A DNA stretch of 64,000 bases from Bacteroidota bacterium (GCA_016124275.1 WGOA01000052.1:1-64000), one strand, 5' to 3'; counted from the first letter of the stretch, positions 47,322 through 57,850 are shown. Notes: a model not told the origin generated them from the sequence alone. Program-made: numbers and translations.

Positions 47322-48653
47322 CTACTTCTTCTTTTTCTTGCCGCCTGCTTTCTCCAGTTTAACCGCAAGACTGTCCTGCAATTCGCGCGATACGGCGCCG
47401 TAGGGGCCGATGATCACTTCTTCCGCTTCTGACAAACCGCTTAAAATCTGGATGTAATCATCATCCTGAATGCCGGATTTGACTTCTTTTTGAATGGCCA
47501 GATTGTCTTTGAAGACGAAGACCACTTCGCGGATTTGCTCGCCTTTGGCGGCCAGGGTGTCTTCGCGTGTGGTCACCGACTGTATGGGCACAGAGAGCGC
47601 TTTGTTGACTACACGGGTTTTGATTTCAGCTGTTCCTGACATGCCCGGGTAGAGCGCATACGATGCGGTTTTCTGCCCTTCCTTTTTCTCCAGCAAGTCA
47701 GCATAACTTGACCTATCCAGAACAATTTCTACCTTGTAGTTCGTGGCCTGCTCGGCGGCAGAAAACTGGCCAGAAGTGGCCGCTGTAGCCACCTGCGTCA
47801 CAATGCCGCTGAAGCGCCGGTCGAGGTAAGCGTCCACTTCAACAAACGCAGTATCGCCGGGCCGAATGCGAAGCACGTCGCTCTCGCTGACGTCCACATG
47901 CACTTCCATCAAATTCAGGTCAACAATTTTCATCAGCGGGGTGCCGGACATCATGCTGGTGCCCAAAACCGTTTCGCCAACTTTTACGCTTAGCCCGCTC
48001 ACGATGCCGGATACTGGTGCGCGCAGTTTGGTCCTGGACAATTGCTCCTGCATTTGGCGAAGGGTTTGCTCGTTGCTCTGCACCGTATAGCCTGCGCTCT
48101 TGACGCTTTCTTGCGCAATGGCAATATCAGACTTAGCCGTTTCGTAACGGGCTTGCGCTACTTCAAAATTGGCCTGTGACTCCACACCTTCTTCGCGCAG
48201 CATTTTTATACGATCGTAATTGGCCGAAGCGTTTTTCAGGTTGGCCTCTGCAGCCAGCAATGCCGCTTTGGCGCTCGCCAATGCTGCTTTGGTTCCACTG
48301 AGCGCAGCTTGCGTGCGCTGCACGTCGCTTGCAAAGATTTCCGGATCAATTTCCACCAACAACTGGCCTGCAATGACCGAATCGCCATCTTCAACCCAGA
48401 GCTGAACGATTTCACCGGAGATCTCCGGCGTAATGGTCACCTCTGTTTTAGCGAATAGTTTTCCACTGGCCGTTACTGTTTCGGTAATGTCGCGGAGTTT
48501 GACGTTTTCGGTGCGGACTTCCAGCGCGTTGCGGTTGCCGAAGGAGAATGAAAACCCTCCGCCATCTTTGGCGCCTTGGGTCAGGGTATACACGCCAAAG
48601 GAAATGGCGAGCACCACCAGCGTAAGACCCAGGTAAAGCAGTACTTTTTTCAC
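47322..48653 (-). CDS. efflux periplasmic adaptor (HlyD/MFP family)
   Basis: ITPEISGEIVQLWVEDGDSVIAGQLLVEID; LRAPVSGIVSGLSVKVGETV; GTG start. Confidence 0.92.
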   Translation of the reverse strand: MKKVLLYLGLTLVVLAISFGVYTLTQGAKDGGGFSFSFGNRNALEVRTENVKLRDITETVTASGKLFAKTEVTITPEISGEIVQLWVEDGDSVIAGQLLVEIDPEIFASDVQRTQAALSGTKAALASAKAALLAAEANLKNASANYDRIKMLREEGVESQANFEVAQARYETAKSDIAIAQESVKSAGYTVQSNEQTLRQMQEQLSRTKLRAPVSGIVSGLSVKVGETVLGTSMMSGTPLMKIVDLNLMEVHVDVSESDVLRIRPGDTAFVEVDAYLDRRFSGIVTQVATAATSGQFSAAEQATNYKVEIVLDRSSYADLLEKKEGQKTASYALYPGMSGTAEIKTRVVNKALSVPIQSVTTREDTLAAKGEQIREVVFVFKDNLAIQKEVKSGIQDDDYIQILSGLSEAEEVIIGPYGAVSRELQDSLAVKLEKAGGKKKKK

Positions 48654-48658
48654 AAGCG

Positions 48659-48666
48659 CAAAGTTA
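48659..48666 (-). promoter_or_regulatory. -7 element TAACTTTG, 5 nt from GTG
   Basis: Minus strand TAACTTTG-CGCTT-GTGAAAAAA. Confidence 0.45.
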
Positions 48667-48713
48667 GCGAATCTCCAAAGGGCTTCGGGATGACGCGTGC
48701 AGCACGCAGCCGG

Positions 48714-50054
48714 TTACAAATTCAAGGGACGGCCCTGGTAAAATTCAAGAACCTTGCTGGCCAGCAGGTAGTTGTACTTAGCCGTTAACAAGTCCGCTTC
48801 TGCGGCAATCAGCAAATTGCGGGCATTGTTCAGCTCAAAACTGGGGGCCTGACCGGCCTCAAAGCGCTTTTGGGCAAATTCAAGGGAGAGTTTGCGGGCT
48901 TCCACTACTTTTTTGGCAGCCTGGTAACTGCTGGCAGCGGCTTTGGCATCGGCCACAGACTGCTCAATGGTTTGGCGCAAGGTATTCAAATCGCGTTCTG
49001 AGCTGATTTTCTGTTGGTCCAACAAAAGCTCCGCATTCCGGATATTGGCGCGAACCAGTCCGTTGGTAAAAATGGGCACATTGAGCCCTAAGCCGACAAA
49101 CTGACCAAAGTTGTTGTCCAGCTGGTCACCGTAAGAAGGCAGAAAATCGGCCACCGCTTTTTCGGTGAACCAGGAGGTGCTGGCACCCCCTGTTAATCCG
49201 AGGGAAGGGTACAGGTCGCTGCGGGCAAGGTCAATGTTGTCTTTGGCCAGTTGTTCCGCCATCAGGTTTCGGGTCACGGCAGGCAGTGTTCCGGCTGCAT
49301 AGCGGTAAATGGCTGCAGCATCCCAGTCTTCCACAGCCAAGAGGGCATCCATGGAGGCGGGATCCGGCACCTGCACCTCAAAATCTACCGCTTCGTCTGC
49401 CTGCATCACCAGCCTGAGTTGCAGGTAGGCTAAAGCAATGTTGTTGGCCGCCTGAATGACCCCCAATTCGTCCGTGGCTACTTGCGCCTCCAGTTCGCGC
49501 AAATTGCCTTCGGGAATAACCCCCGCTTGGGCCAGGCGCGCGGAATTGCTCAGGTTATCCCGGCTCACTTCAATTTGCACTTCGCGCCGGCGCTCATCTT
49601 CCAAGGCCAAAAGCACCTGCAGGTAAGCCTGCAGCACATTGATGCGCACCTGATCTTCCGCTGCTTTTTGGTCTGTTTCGGCCAATCCGCGCTGATCTTC
49701 CGCCGCGCGGATGCTTCTCATCAGCCCAAAACCCTGAAAAATAGGTAGGTTGCCATTGACGCTAAAGGAATTGCTTTGCGAGCGCGAAGCATCAATAGTC
49801 AGGTTGTCCGGGTTGGTAAAGCGGCCAAAGGCGAGTCCATAATAGGCAGAACCGGTCACGCTTGGCAGACGATTCAGCCGGCGTTGCTGCAAAGCAACGT
49901 CCGCTTGTTCCACGCCAACACCAGCCAGACGAACGTCCAGGTTGTTTTCTGTGGCGTAGTTCAGGCATTGCTCCAACGTCCAAACACTTTGAGAAAATCC
50001 CAAAATGGGAAACGCAAGGCTAAGGAGCAGGAAACAAAAGGCATAGCGAAACAT
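48714..50054 (-). CDS. TolC-family outer membrane efflux protein
   Basis: LEQCLNYATENNLDVRLAGVGVEQADVALQQRRLNRLPSV; LGLNVPIFTNGLVRANIRNAEL. Confidence 0.93.
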   Translation of the reverse strand: MFRYAFCFLLLSLAFPILGFSQSVWTLEQCLNYATENNLDVRLAGVGVEQADVALQQRRLNRLPSVTGSAYYGLAFGRFTNPDNLTIDASRSQSNSFSVNGNLPIFQGFGLMRSIRAAEDQRGLAETDQKAAEDQVRINVLQAYLQVLLALEDERRREVQIEVSRDNLSNSARLAQAGVIPEGNLRELEAQVATDELGVIQAANNIALAYLQLRLVMQADEAVDFEVQVPDPASMDALLAVEDWDAAAIYRYAAGTLPAVTRNLMAEQLAKDNIDLARSDLYPSLGLTGGASTSWFTEKAVADFLPSYGDQLDNNFGQFVGLGLNVPIFTNGLVRANIRNAELLLDQQKISSERDLNTLRQTIEQSVADAKAAASSYQAAKKVVEARKLSLEFAQKRFEAGQAPSFELNNARNLLIAAEADLLTAKYNYLLASKVLEFYQGRPLNL

Positions 50055-50344
50055 GGGCAGTCTTTTTAGCGGGCACGATTCCGGGCGGATAAACACAACA
50101 CCTTACAGCGCAACGAGGCCGCTGCGGGTCATTCCGGGTTGAAATTAGCCATAGGCATTTTAACCCCTGTGCCGCAGCGGTGCCATTAAGTAAAAATTAA
50201 CATTTTGAAAAGCGCCGGGCTGTTGGATTGTTCGGCAAAGCTTACCCTTAAGGCGTGCAAAACGGGGGAAAGGGTACCGTTCCCGCGCAGGATTTGTCCA
50301 TTTTTACCAACTGTTGCTCTTTGCACTTATCCCCTTCGCCCGAC

Positions 50345-50788
50345 ATGCTTGAAAACCCGGACACCCTCTTTATGAAAGCCGCTCTGCTGGAGGCAGAAAA
50401 GGCATTTGCGGAAGATGAAGTACCCGTTGGAGCCGTGGTCGTAAGCCGCAATCGCATCATCGCGCGAGCCCACAACCAGACGGAGCGTTTGCGCGATGCC
50501 ACCGCTCATGCAGAAATGTTGGCCCTCACAGCCGCCGAAGAAACCCTTGGCAGCAAAATCCTGGAAACCTGCACCCTTTATGTTACGCTGGAGCCTTGTG
50601 TCATGTGTGCCGGGGCTTGTTTTTGGACACGCATTGGCAGGGTCGTGGTGGCCGCAGCAGATGCTAAGGTAGGCTTTCTGCGCTTTGGCACCGGGTTGCT
50701 CCACCCGCGCACGGAGTATTACCAGGGCGTTGAAGCCGAAGCCGCCGCCGACTTGTTGCGCACGTATTTTCAGGCCAAGCGCAACTGA
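50345..50788 (+). CDS. tadA: tRNA adenosine(34) deaminase
   Basis: DATAHAEMLAL; TLYVTLEPCVMCAGACFWTRI zinc motifs; start at MLENPDT. Confidence 0.94.
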   Translation: MLENPDTLFMKAALLEAEKAFAEDEVPVGAVVVSRNRIIARAHNQTERLRDATAHAEMLALTAAEETLGSKILETCTLYVTLEPCVMCAGACFWTRIGRVVVAAADAKVGFLRFGTGLLHPRTEYYQGVEAEAAADLLRTYFQAKRN

Positions 50789-50977
50789 ACAAACCGGGGC
50801 AGGAGCAGTTTTTCTGGCTAATTTTTTAGGAAGTGCCGGCCCCGGAGAGAGGGTTGGCTAAGGGCCATGCGCCGGCCTTAATGCGCTTAGTCCTATCTTT
50901 GCCGGGTTAAACAGCTGGTCTGATCGGAGCTTCTTTTCAGGCAGCGTTATTTTTGAAAATCGATTAATTCTATTGTT

Positions 50978-51586
50978 ATGGCATTCGAATTGCCCGCCTT
51001 ACCCTACGCTTTTGATGCCCTGGAACCGCACATTGATGCGCGCACCATGGAGATTCACCACGGTAAACACCACGCAGCTTACACCACAAACCTGAACAAC
51101 GCCATTGCAGGTACCCCCCTTGAAGGCAAAAGCATCCTGGATTTGATGGCTAAGGCCGGAGAATACGGTGCAGCAGTGCGCAACAACGGGGGTGGTTTTT
51201 ACAACCACAACCTTTTTTGGACCATTCTTGCGCCGAACGCAGGCGGTGCACCCCAGGGTGAACTGGCCGCTGCCATTGACCGCGACTTTGGTTCCTTCGA
51301 CGCACTGAAGGAGCAATTCAACAAAGCGGGAGCTACCCGCTTTGGTTCCGGTTGGGCGTGGTTGGTTGCCCAAGATGGCAAGTTGGTGGTTTCTTCTACC
51401 CCCAATCAGGACAACCCGCTGATGGATGTGGCAGAAGTTAAAGGCTCGCCCATTTTAGGGCTGGATGTTTGGGAGCACGCCTATTACCTGAATTACCAAA
51501 ACCGCAGGCCCGATTACATCGTGGCATTCTGGAACCTGGTCAATTGGAAGCAGGTCTCCGACAACCTGAGCAAAGCCGGTAAATAA
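50978..51586 (+). CDS. sodA: superoxide dismutase (Fe/Mn)
   Basis: [56 protein letters not shown]. Confidence 0.96.
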   Translation: MAFELPALPYAFDALEPHIDARTMEIHHGKHHAAYTTNLNNAIAGTPLEGKSILDLMAKAGEYGAAVRNNGGGFYNHNLFWTILAPNAGGAPQGELAAAIDRDFGSFDALKEQFNKAGATRFGSGWAWLVAQDGKLVVSSTPNQDNPLMDVAEVKGSPILGLDVWEHAYYLNYQNRRPDYIVAFWNLVNWKQVSDNLSKAGK

Positions 51587-51633
51587 GGAGGGGCTGGAAA
51601 CTACCCCCACCGGCAGGTCCTTTAGCCACTGGG

Positions 51634-53472
51634 CTACTCGACCGTCACGGACTTGGCCAGGTTGCGCGGTTGGTCCACATTGCAACCGCGCATAACGGCG
51701 ATGTGATAGGCCAGCAATTGAAGCGGCACAACAGAAAGCAGAGGGGTCAATGACTCCTCTGTTTTTGGTATAACGACGGTGAAATCCGCCAATTGGCGAA
51801 TCACTTTGTCGTCTTCTGCAACGATGGCAATGATCCTGCCTTTGCGCGCTTTGACTTCCTGAATGTTGCTCACAATTTTGTCGTAAGCACTGGGGTTGGT
51901 GGCCAACACCACCACCGGCATATGCTCGTCAATCAGCGCAATCGGGCCGTGTTTCATCTCGGCTGCGGGGTAGCCTTCGGCGTGGATGTACGAGATTTCT
52001 TTCAGTTTGAGCGCGCCTTCCAGTGCCACCGGGAAATTGTATCCGCGGCCCAGGTACAGGAAGTTGCGCACATCCACGAATTCTTCAGCGATGTCCCGGA
52101 TGAGCGAATCGCTTTGCAGCAGCATTTCAATTTGCGCCGGAATCCGCTGCAGTTCATCCAGAATAAAGTGGTAACGCGATTCCGATATCGTGCCTTTGGC
52201 CCGGGCGATGGCCAGGGCCATCAGGGTAACAATGGTAATTTGCGCCGTGAAGGCTTTGGTGGAAGCAACCCCGATCTCCGGGCCTGCGTGGGTGTATGAC
52301 CCGGCGTCTGTGGCGCGGGAAATGGAAGAGCCCACCACGTTGCAGATGCCGTAGATCGTAGCCCCTCTGGATTTAGCCAATTCAATTGCGGCCAGCGTAT
52401 CGGCCGTTTCGCCCGACTGAGAGATGGCGATGACAATGTCGTGCTCATCCAGGATGGGGTTGCGGTAGCGAAACTCGGAGGCGTATTCCACTTCGACAGG
52501 AATGCGCGCATAGTCTTCAAACAAATACTCCGCTACCAATCCGGCGTGCCAGGAAGTACCGCAAGCCACCACGATGATGCGCCGCGCAGCCACGAATTTT
52601 GCTTCGAACTCCTGAATGCCGCGCAAGTGAATGCTCTGATCGCCAAGTCCGATGCGGCCGCGGAGCGAATCGGTGATGGAGCGAGGTTGTTCGTATATTT
52701 CTTTGAGCATGAAATGCTCGTAGCCGCCCTTCTCAATCGTCTCCAGTTTCATTTGGAGCTCCTGGACGTAGGGCGTAATCCGCTTGTTGTCAATGGTTCG
52801 AATGCTCATTTCGCCATTGCGGTTAACGACCGCTACTTCCTCATCGTTGAGGTACACCACGTTGCGGGTGTACTCGATGATGGGGGTGGCGTCAGAGGCC
52901 AGAAAGAACTCGCCTTTGCCCAGCCCGATAACCAGGGGGCTGGATTTGCGCGCCGCGTAGAGCCGGTTGGGCTCATCTTGGCTGATGATGACAATAGCGT
53001 AGGCACCAATGACTTGTGAGAGCGCAATGGGCAAAGCCTTTTCAAGATCTAACCCCTCCTTTTGCTGAATGTCCTCGATCAGGTTGATCAGCACTTCGGT
53101 ATCGGTATCCGAGATAAAGCGGTGACCGCGCCCTTCAAGCTCAGCGCGAAGGGCAGCGTAATTTTCAATGATGCCATTGTGGATAATGGCCAAATTGGTG
53201 CTGGACGAAACGTGCGGGTGAGCGTTGGTATCGTTTGGCAGGCCGTGCGTGGCCCATCGCGTGTGGCCCATGCCCATAGTGCCGTGCAGGTTACGGCCGG
53301 CTAGTTCTGTTTCAAGTTCGGCTACTTTGCCCGCCTTTTTGCAGACTTGCAACGCTCCGTTCAGCACGGCCACCCCGGCGCTGTCGTAACCGCGGTATTC
53401 CAGGCGTTTCAGGCCCTTAATGATAACCGGAATGGCTTCCCGGTAACCCACATAACCGACGATCCCGCACAT
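51634..53472 (-). CDS. glmS: glutamine-fructose-6-phosphate aminotransferase
   Basis: MCGIVGYVGYREA; GMGHTRWATHG; ISQSGETADTLAA; C-terminal NLAKSVTVE. Confidence 0.97.
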   Translation of the reverse strand: MCGIVGYVGYREAIPVIIKGLKRLEYRGYDSAGVAVLNGALQVCKKAGKVAELETELAGRNLHGTMGMGHTRWATHGLPNDTNAHPHVSSSTNLAIIHNGIIENYAALRAELEGRGHRFISDTDTEVLINLIEDIQQKEGLDLEKALPIALSQVIGAYAIVIISQDEPNRLYAARKSSPLVIGLGKGEFFLASDATPIIEYTRNVVYLNDEEVAVVNRNGEMSIRTIDNKRITPYVQELQMKLETIEKGGYEHFMLKEIYEQPRSITDSLRGRIGLGDQSIHLRGIQEFEAKFVAARRIIVVACGTSWHAGLVAEYLFEDYARIPVEVEYASEFRYRNPILDEHDIVIAISQSGETADTLAAIELAKSRGATIYGICNVVGSSISRATDAGSYTHAGPEIGVASTKAFTAQITIVTLMALAIARAKGTISESRYHFILDELQRIPAQIEMLLQSDSLIRDIAEEFVDVRNFLYLGRGYNFPVALEGALKLKEISYIHAEGYPAAEMKHGPIALIDEHMPVVVLATNPSAYDKIVSNIQEVKARKGRIIAIVAEDDKVIRQLADFTVVIPKTEESLTPLLSVVPLQLLAYHIAVMRGCNVDQPRNLAKSVTVE

Positions 53473-53475
53473 AGG

Positions 53476-54852
53476 CTATTCGATTTCGGTGTAAAGAATT
53501 TCCAGCGACATCCGAATCCGCTCATCGGGGTGGTTGATTCCGCCGATTATGGCCCGGTTGGCATTCCGAAAATAGGGGAATGGTACTAAAACAAAACCTT
53601 TGTTATCCACTTCGCCGTTCAGGATTCGCTGAACATGGCGCGTCAAATTCAGTTCATAACCAGTAATTCGCTGACCAGGACCCACCACGATGCTCTCTTT
53701 GGCCCCGCCGTAATGCGATGCGGGTTCAAACTGGTCGTACACGGACCAATAGGTTTCGCTGCTGCGGCTGATGAAAATAAATTCGTTGCCGCAGATGCTG
53801 TCGGTGGCCAATACGTAGCATTGAGAAGGTGCCGGAAACACAGAATCTGCAGCGGTGCCGCCTGTCAAAGCAAAGCGCAAAATGGCGCGGTTAATGGCCA
53901 CCGTTCCCAGGTCCTCCAGATTGGGTATCTCAATGCGCATGCTGTGTCCGGCCAGTCCGGAAAGGTACATCAGGCTGTCTGATGACGCGCCGCCACAAGC
54001 CTGCGGAATTGCCTGGCCAGTGGTGTACTGATGCGTATAATGCGCTACGGTAATGGATGAAGTGCCAATGGGGAAGACCACCACGCTCGTGTCGGTATTC
54101 AAGGGGGAAATGGCCCGGTAGTACAGGTTCAACCGCGAGACCACATTGCGGGGGTTGACCCGGAAAAAACCGCGCGAGAATCCACTCATGGTGTCCGGTA
54201 CGATGTACAAGCCAGGCAGCCAGTTTTGGAACGAAGTGTCGTTTGACAGTTCAGGCTGACCGGCCAGGTTGAAGAGTTGCTGCCCAAAAGCAATGTCAAG
54301 GGGAATGCGCACTTGTGGCGGTTGGAGCACACCACCAACGGTAACGCTATCCCCCACAGCCGGCAGAAAACCAAGCCGCTGGCCAACGCGAACCGGATCA
54401 ACGGTAAAATCGCGATCGGCGTTGTACACGGTGCCTGTCTCCATTTCCTCCGTCATCCGGTAAATGGAAATGTTCTGCGGCACGCTTTCGTCGCCGTAAA
54501 ATCCTGTGAGCGAAAGGCTAAGCACCAGGGAGTCAAACACGTAAACGGTTGAACCGGTGTCCGGGGTAAAATCCAGGTTGTTGGTGGGCAGAATAAACTG
54601 GGTATAAAGCCCGGCCGTGGATCGGCCAAAGACCAAATCATCGTCACTGCCAATCAGGTTATCCAACAGATTCGTGGCGTAAACGGAGTCGCTGCGAATG
54701 GTGTAGGTATGGATGGTGAAGGTGTCCGTCAGGGCTGTCAGCAAGTCACCATCGCCTAACAAATCCCTACCGATGCCCGTGGGCTCGTTGCAGGATGCCA
54801 TGGCCAGCAGGAAGGCGACAAAGGCCGCATACAATAGGCGGGAAGCGGGCAT
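53476..54852 (-). CDS. DUF4270 family lipoprotein
   Basis: Lipobox MASCNEPTGIGRDLLG; conserved position between glmS and starch synthase. Confidence 0.8.
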   Translation of the reverse strand: MPASRLLYAAFVAFLLAMASCNEPTGIGRDLLGDGDLLTALTDTFTIHTYTIRSDSVYATNLLDNLIGSDDDLVFGRSTAGLYTQFILPTNNLDFTPDTGSTVYVFDSLVLSLSLTGFYGDESVPQNISIYRMTEEMETGTVYNADRDFTVDPVRVGQRLGFLPAVGDSVTVGGVLQPPQVRIPLDIAFGQQLFNLAGQPELSNDTSFQNWLPGLYIVPDTMSGFSRGFFRVNPRNVVSRLNLYYRAISPLNTDTSVVVFPIGTSSITVAHYTHQYTTGQAIPQACGGASSDSLMYLSGLAGHSMRIEIPNLEDLGTVAINRAILRFALTGGTAADSVFPAPSQCYVLATDSICGNEFIFISRSSETYWSVYDQFEPASHYGGAKESIVVGPGQRITGYELNLTRHVQRILNGEVDNKGFVLVPFPYFRNANRAIIGGINHPDERIRMSLEILYTEIE

Positions 54853-54905
54853 TGATTCCAGGGGAATTTAACAGCGGGTAGGGTGCGGAAGAGCGGGAAT
54901 CGGGA

Positions 54906-55718
54906 TCATTTACCGCCCAGCTCTTCGTAAAAATTCTGGTAAGCGCTCAGGTAATCTTCGCCATTCAGGAAAGGCAAAATTGGCTTGCCCAGTTTTTTCA
55001 GGGAGCCGTTCATTTCGGCGTCCATTCCTGCATTGCCCAGAATAACCCCATCGGCATAGGTCATACCACCCATGGTCATGGCCGCATTGTCCAGCTTCTC
55101 AAAAACCTTGAGTTCCTTGCCGCCAATGGCGTCATTGATGAGTGCCTTAACCATGAATTCCTCCGATAACGTTTCTGTAAAGGAATTCTTGTACACCGAG
55201 TAAACTACTTTGGTGGTGCGAAACACCGGATCTCCTTTGTAGGCTGTTTTCAGGTACAGCGGCACCAGGCTGGTCATCCAGCCATGACAATGAATGATGT
55301 CCGGCGGCCAGTCCATGCGGCGAATGGTTTCCAGGGCACCCTTGCAGAAAAAGATCATCCGATCGGCATTGTCATCGTAAAAGGCCTCTTTGGGATCCCG
55401 AAACACCGTTTTTCGCTTGAAAAAATCGTCGTTGTCCAGGAAATAGACCTGCATGCGTGCGCCGGGCACCGATGCCACTTTGATAATCAGCGGGTAGTCA
55501 TCGTTGTCCACAATGATGTTCATACCGGACAAACGAACCACCTCGTGCAGGCGATGCCGCCGCTCGTTGATGCTTCCGAAACGCGGCATCAATACCCGGA
55601 TTTCCATTCCGTTGTCCTGAATGTACTGGGGAAGCTGGCGGGTGATCTCCGCAATTTCCGTAGCCACCAGATACGGCTTCATTTCCTGGGTCAGGATGAG
55701 CACTCGTTTCTTATCCAT
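54906..55718 (-). CDS. single-domain glycogen/starch synthase-like GT5 protein
   Basis: LILTQEMKPYLVATEIAEITRQLPQYIQDNGMEIRVLMPRFGSI; WPPDIIHCHGWMTSLVPLYLK; 270 aa only. Confidence 0.88.
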   Translation of the reverse strand: MDKKRVLILTQEMKPYLVATEIAEITRQLPQYIQDNGMEIRVLMPRFGSINERRHRLHEVVRLSGMNIIVDNDDYPLIIKVASVPGARMQVYFLDNDDFFKRKTVFRDPKEAFYDDNADRMIFFCKGALETIRRMDWPPDIIHCHGWMTSLVPLYLKTAYKGDPVFRTTKVVYSVYKNSFTETLSEEFMVKALINDAIGGKELKVFEKLDNAAMTMGGMTYADGVILGNAGMDAEMNGSLKKLGKPILPFLNGEDYLSAYQNFYEELGGK

Positions 55719-55791
55719 GTATGCGATTGACTAACTTGCAGCCTTTAAAGAAAGGCGCCGTCTGACGGGCAAAAATACAAAAAAGAACGCA

Positions 55792-56679
55792 TTGGTCCAC
55801 CACGGCAAGGCGGCAATGGTCTGTCTGACACAAAAGGCGGCCCTTGCAGAATTCGTTGAACGACAACGAAAAAGGGGAGCCAGCATAGGTTTCGTGCCCA
55901 CAATGGGAGCCTTGCACCAAGGCCATTTATCGCTGGTTGATCGCAGCGCGCTGGAGTGCGATTGCACGATAGTGTCCATTTTTGTGAACCCTACTCAGTT
56001 CAATCAGGTTGAAGATCTGGTGCTCTACCCCCGTCCGCTGGAGGCGGATATGGCCCTTTTAAGCGCCTCTGCCTGCGATGCACTGTTTCTGCCCGCGGTG
56101 CCGGAAATCTATCCCGGAGGAGCCGTTGTGCGGCCACAATGGGACTTTGGCGGCCTTGATAAGGGCCTCGAAGGGCAGTTTCGCCCCGGCCACTTCGACG
56201 GCGTCGCCCAGGTGGTTAAAATCCTGTTGGAATGCGTGCAGCCGGACGTGCTGTACCTGGGCCAGAAGGACTTTCAGCAATATGCTGTCGTTCGAAAAAT
56301 GGTTGAACTCGAGCAACTCCCGGTGGATGTTCGGGTTTGTCCCATCATTCGGGAGCCCGATGGTCTGGCCATGAGTTCCCGCAACGTCCGTTTGGGCGCA
56401 GAAGCACGCGAAAAGGCAAAAGCCTTGTCCCAAACGCTGTTTGCCTTGCGCGAGCAGATTAAACGGGGCAGCTCCCCGCTGCAAGACCTTCTGGATCCCG
56501 CGCGTGCCGCTCTGGAAGCAAGTCCGGGAATAGCGCTGGAATACCTGGAGGCTGTGGACGCGGAAACGCTTGAGCCGGTGCAGGAATGGAACCAAACGTT
56601 GACCATTTTACTCTGCGTTGCTGCCTGGTTAGGCGGAGTGCGTTTGATTGATAACGTCCTGGTGAGCACCACGGCCTGA
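55792..56679 (+). CDS. panC: pantothenate synthetase
   Basis: GFVPTMGALHQGHLSLV; SIFVNPTQFNQVEDLVLYPR; YLGQKDFQQYAVVRKM; start may be internal. Confidence 0.96.
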   Translation: MVHHGKAAMVCLTQKAALAEFVERQRKRGASIGFVPTMGALHQGHLSLVDRSALECDCTIVSIFVNPTQFNQVEDLVLYPRPLEADMALLSASACDALFLPAVPEIYPGGAVVRPQWDFGGLDKGLEGQFRPGHFDGVAQVVKILLECVQPDVLYLGQKDFQQYAVVRKMVELEQLPVDVRVCPIIREPDGLAMSSRNVRLGAEAREKAKALSQTLFALREQIKRGSSPLQDLLDPARAALEASPGIALEYLEAVDAETLEPVQEWNQTLTILLCVAAWLGGVRLIDNVLVSTTA

Positions 56680-56835
56680 ACCGCTACTTATCCACCGAGG
56701 CCAAAGTTTCTTCTGCTGAAACCGCCAGCCATGCGAGGAATGCTATTTTTGCCGCGCCGGAACAGGCTTTTGCATTGCGCATTTGTGCTGTGTCGCGGTC
56801 AACCTTTTTCATTTGCCATCCGTATCCCCTAACTC

Positions 56836-57843
56836 TTGAAAGCAATAGCCAAAAAGATGTTCAAACCCGCCATATTCCTGGCGCTGGGCATTTTCATTCT
56901 GTGGAAGTTGGTGGACGGTATGAGCGAGGAAGTGCGCACACAAACCGTCGAAGCCCTGCGCCAGGCCAAATACGGCTGGGTGGTTCTTTCCATCGGTTGT
57001 GGAATCCTAAGCCACATGAGCAGAACCCAGCGATGGCGCATGCTCATAGAACCGCTTGGCCACTATCCGCGCTACGGCGTTACCTTTTTGTGCGTCATGA
57101 TCAGCTATGTAGCCAATTTGGCGGTTCCGCGCCTGGGTGAAGTGCTCAAATGCACCTTTCTGAGCCGCTATGAGCGTATCCCGGCCGATAAAGTCATCGG
57201 CACCATGATTGCCGAGCGCTCCGTGGACGCCATCACCTTGGTTCTGGTTACGTTGGTCACTTTGGCTTTGCAGTACGCCAAGCTCCGCGAATTCTTCCAC
57301 GAAAGCGTTACTGCGCCCATGCAGGCTACCTTAGCCAGCAACCCACTGCTAGGTCCGGGCCTGTTAATCGGCTTGGCTGTTGCGTTGTTCCTGGGTTGGC
57401 TGGGCTGGCGCAAGGTCCGCGATTCTGAACGCCTGGAGCGTTTTCGCGATGTATTGCGCAATGTGAAAGAAGGGCTGACCAGTTTGCGCCGCGTCAAAAA
57501 CCTTCCCCTGTTCATTTTTCATTCCCTGTTCATCTGGGCCATGTATTACGCGATGGTGGCTATCGCTTTCCCTGCGCTTGTTGAAACGGCTGGCCTCGGA
57601 TTCTCCGCCGGAATGGCTATTTTGGTGTTCGGCTCTGTGGGCATTATTGCTACCCCCGGGGGCATAGGAGCTTACCAGTTAATCGTCAGCGAAACGCTGG
57701 TTAAATTGTACGGCGTGGCCGAAGGAGGAGCCTTCGCTTTTGCCAACATTGTCTGGGGTGCACAAACCGCCATGATTATCGTTTTCGGTCTCGCTTCTTT
57801 GGCTATTTTGCCCCTCTTCCGCGTTCGGCATCAACCTGCATGA
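56836..57843 (+). CDS. lysylphosphatidylglycerol synthase-like/flippase TM protein (UPF0104)
   Basis: RTQRWRMLIEPLGHYPRYGVTFLCVMISYVANLAVPRLGEVLK; multiple TM helices. Confidence 0.88.
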   Translation: MKAIAKKMFKPAIFLALGIFILWKLVDGMSEEVRTQTVEALRQAKYGWVVLSIGCGILSHMSRTQRWRMLIEPLGHYPRYGVTFLCVMISYVANLAVPRLGEVLKCTFLSRYERIPADKVIGTMIAERSVDAITLVLVTLVTLALQYAKLREFFHESVTAPMQATLASNPLLGPGLLIGLAVALFLGWLGWRKVRDSERLERFRDVLRNVKEGLTSLRRVKNLPLFIFHSLFIWAMYYAMVAIAFPALVETAGLGFSAGMAILVFGSVGIIATPGGIGAYQLIVSETLVKLYGVAEGGAFAFANIVWGAQTAMIIVFGLASLAILPLFRVRHQPA

Positions 57844-57850
57844 CCTCTTT

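Noticed and set aside
50119-50180. 9-bp inverted repeat CCGCTGCGG/CCGCAGCGG with about 44-nt spacer upstream of tadA
   Set aside because: Loop is long and no downstream U-tract or conserved structure is evident; not enough to call an ncRNA or riboswitch.
50966-50980. CTATTGTTATG before sod, identical to the sequence before ridA
   Set aside because: Short AT-rich string at the start codon; could reflect translation-initiation preference rather than the ATAACAT-N5-ATGTTAT operator, since the inverted partner is missing at sod.
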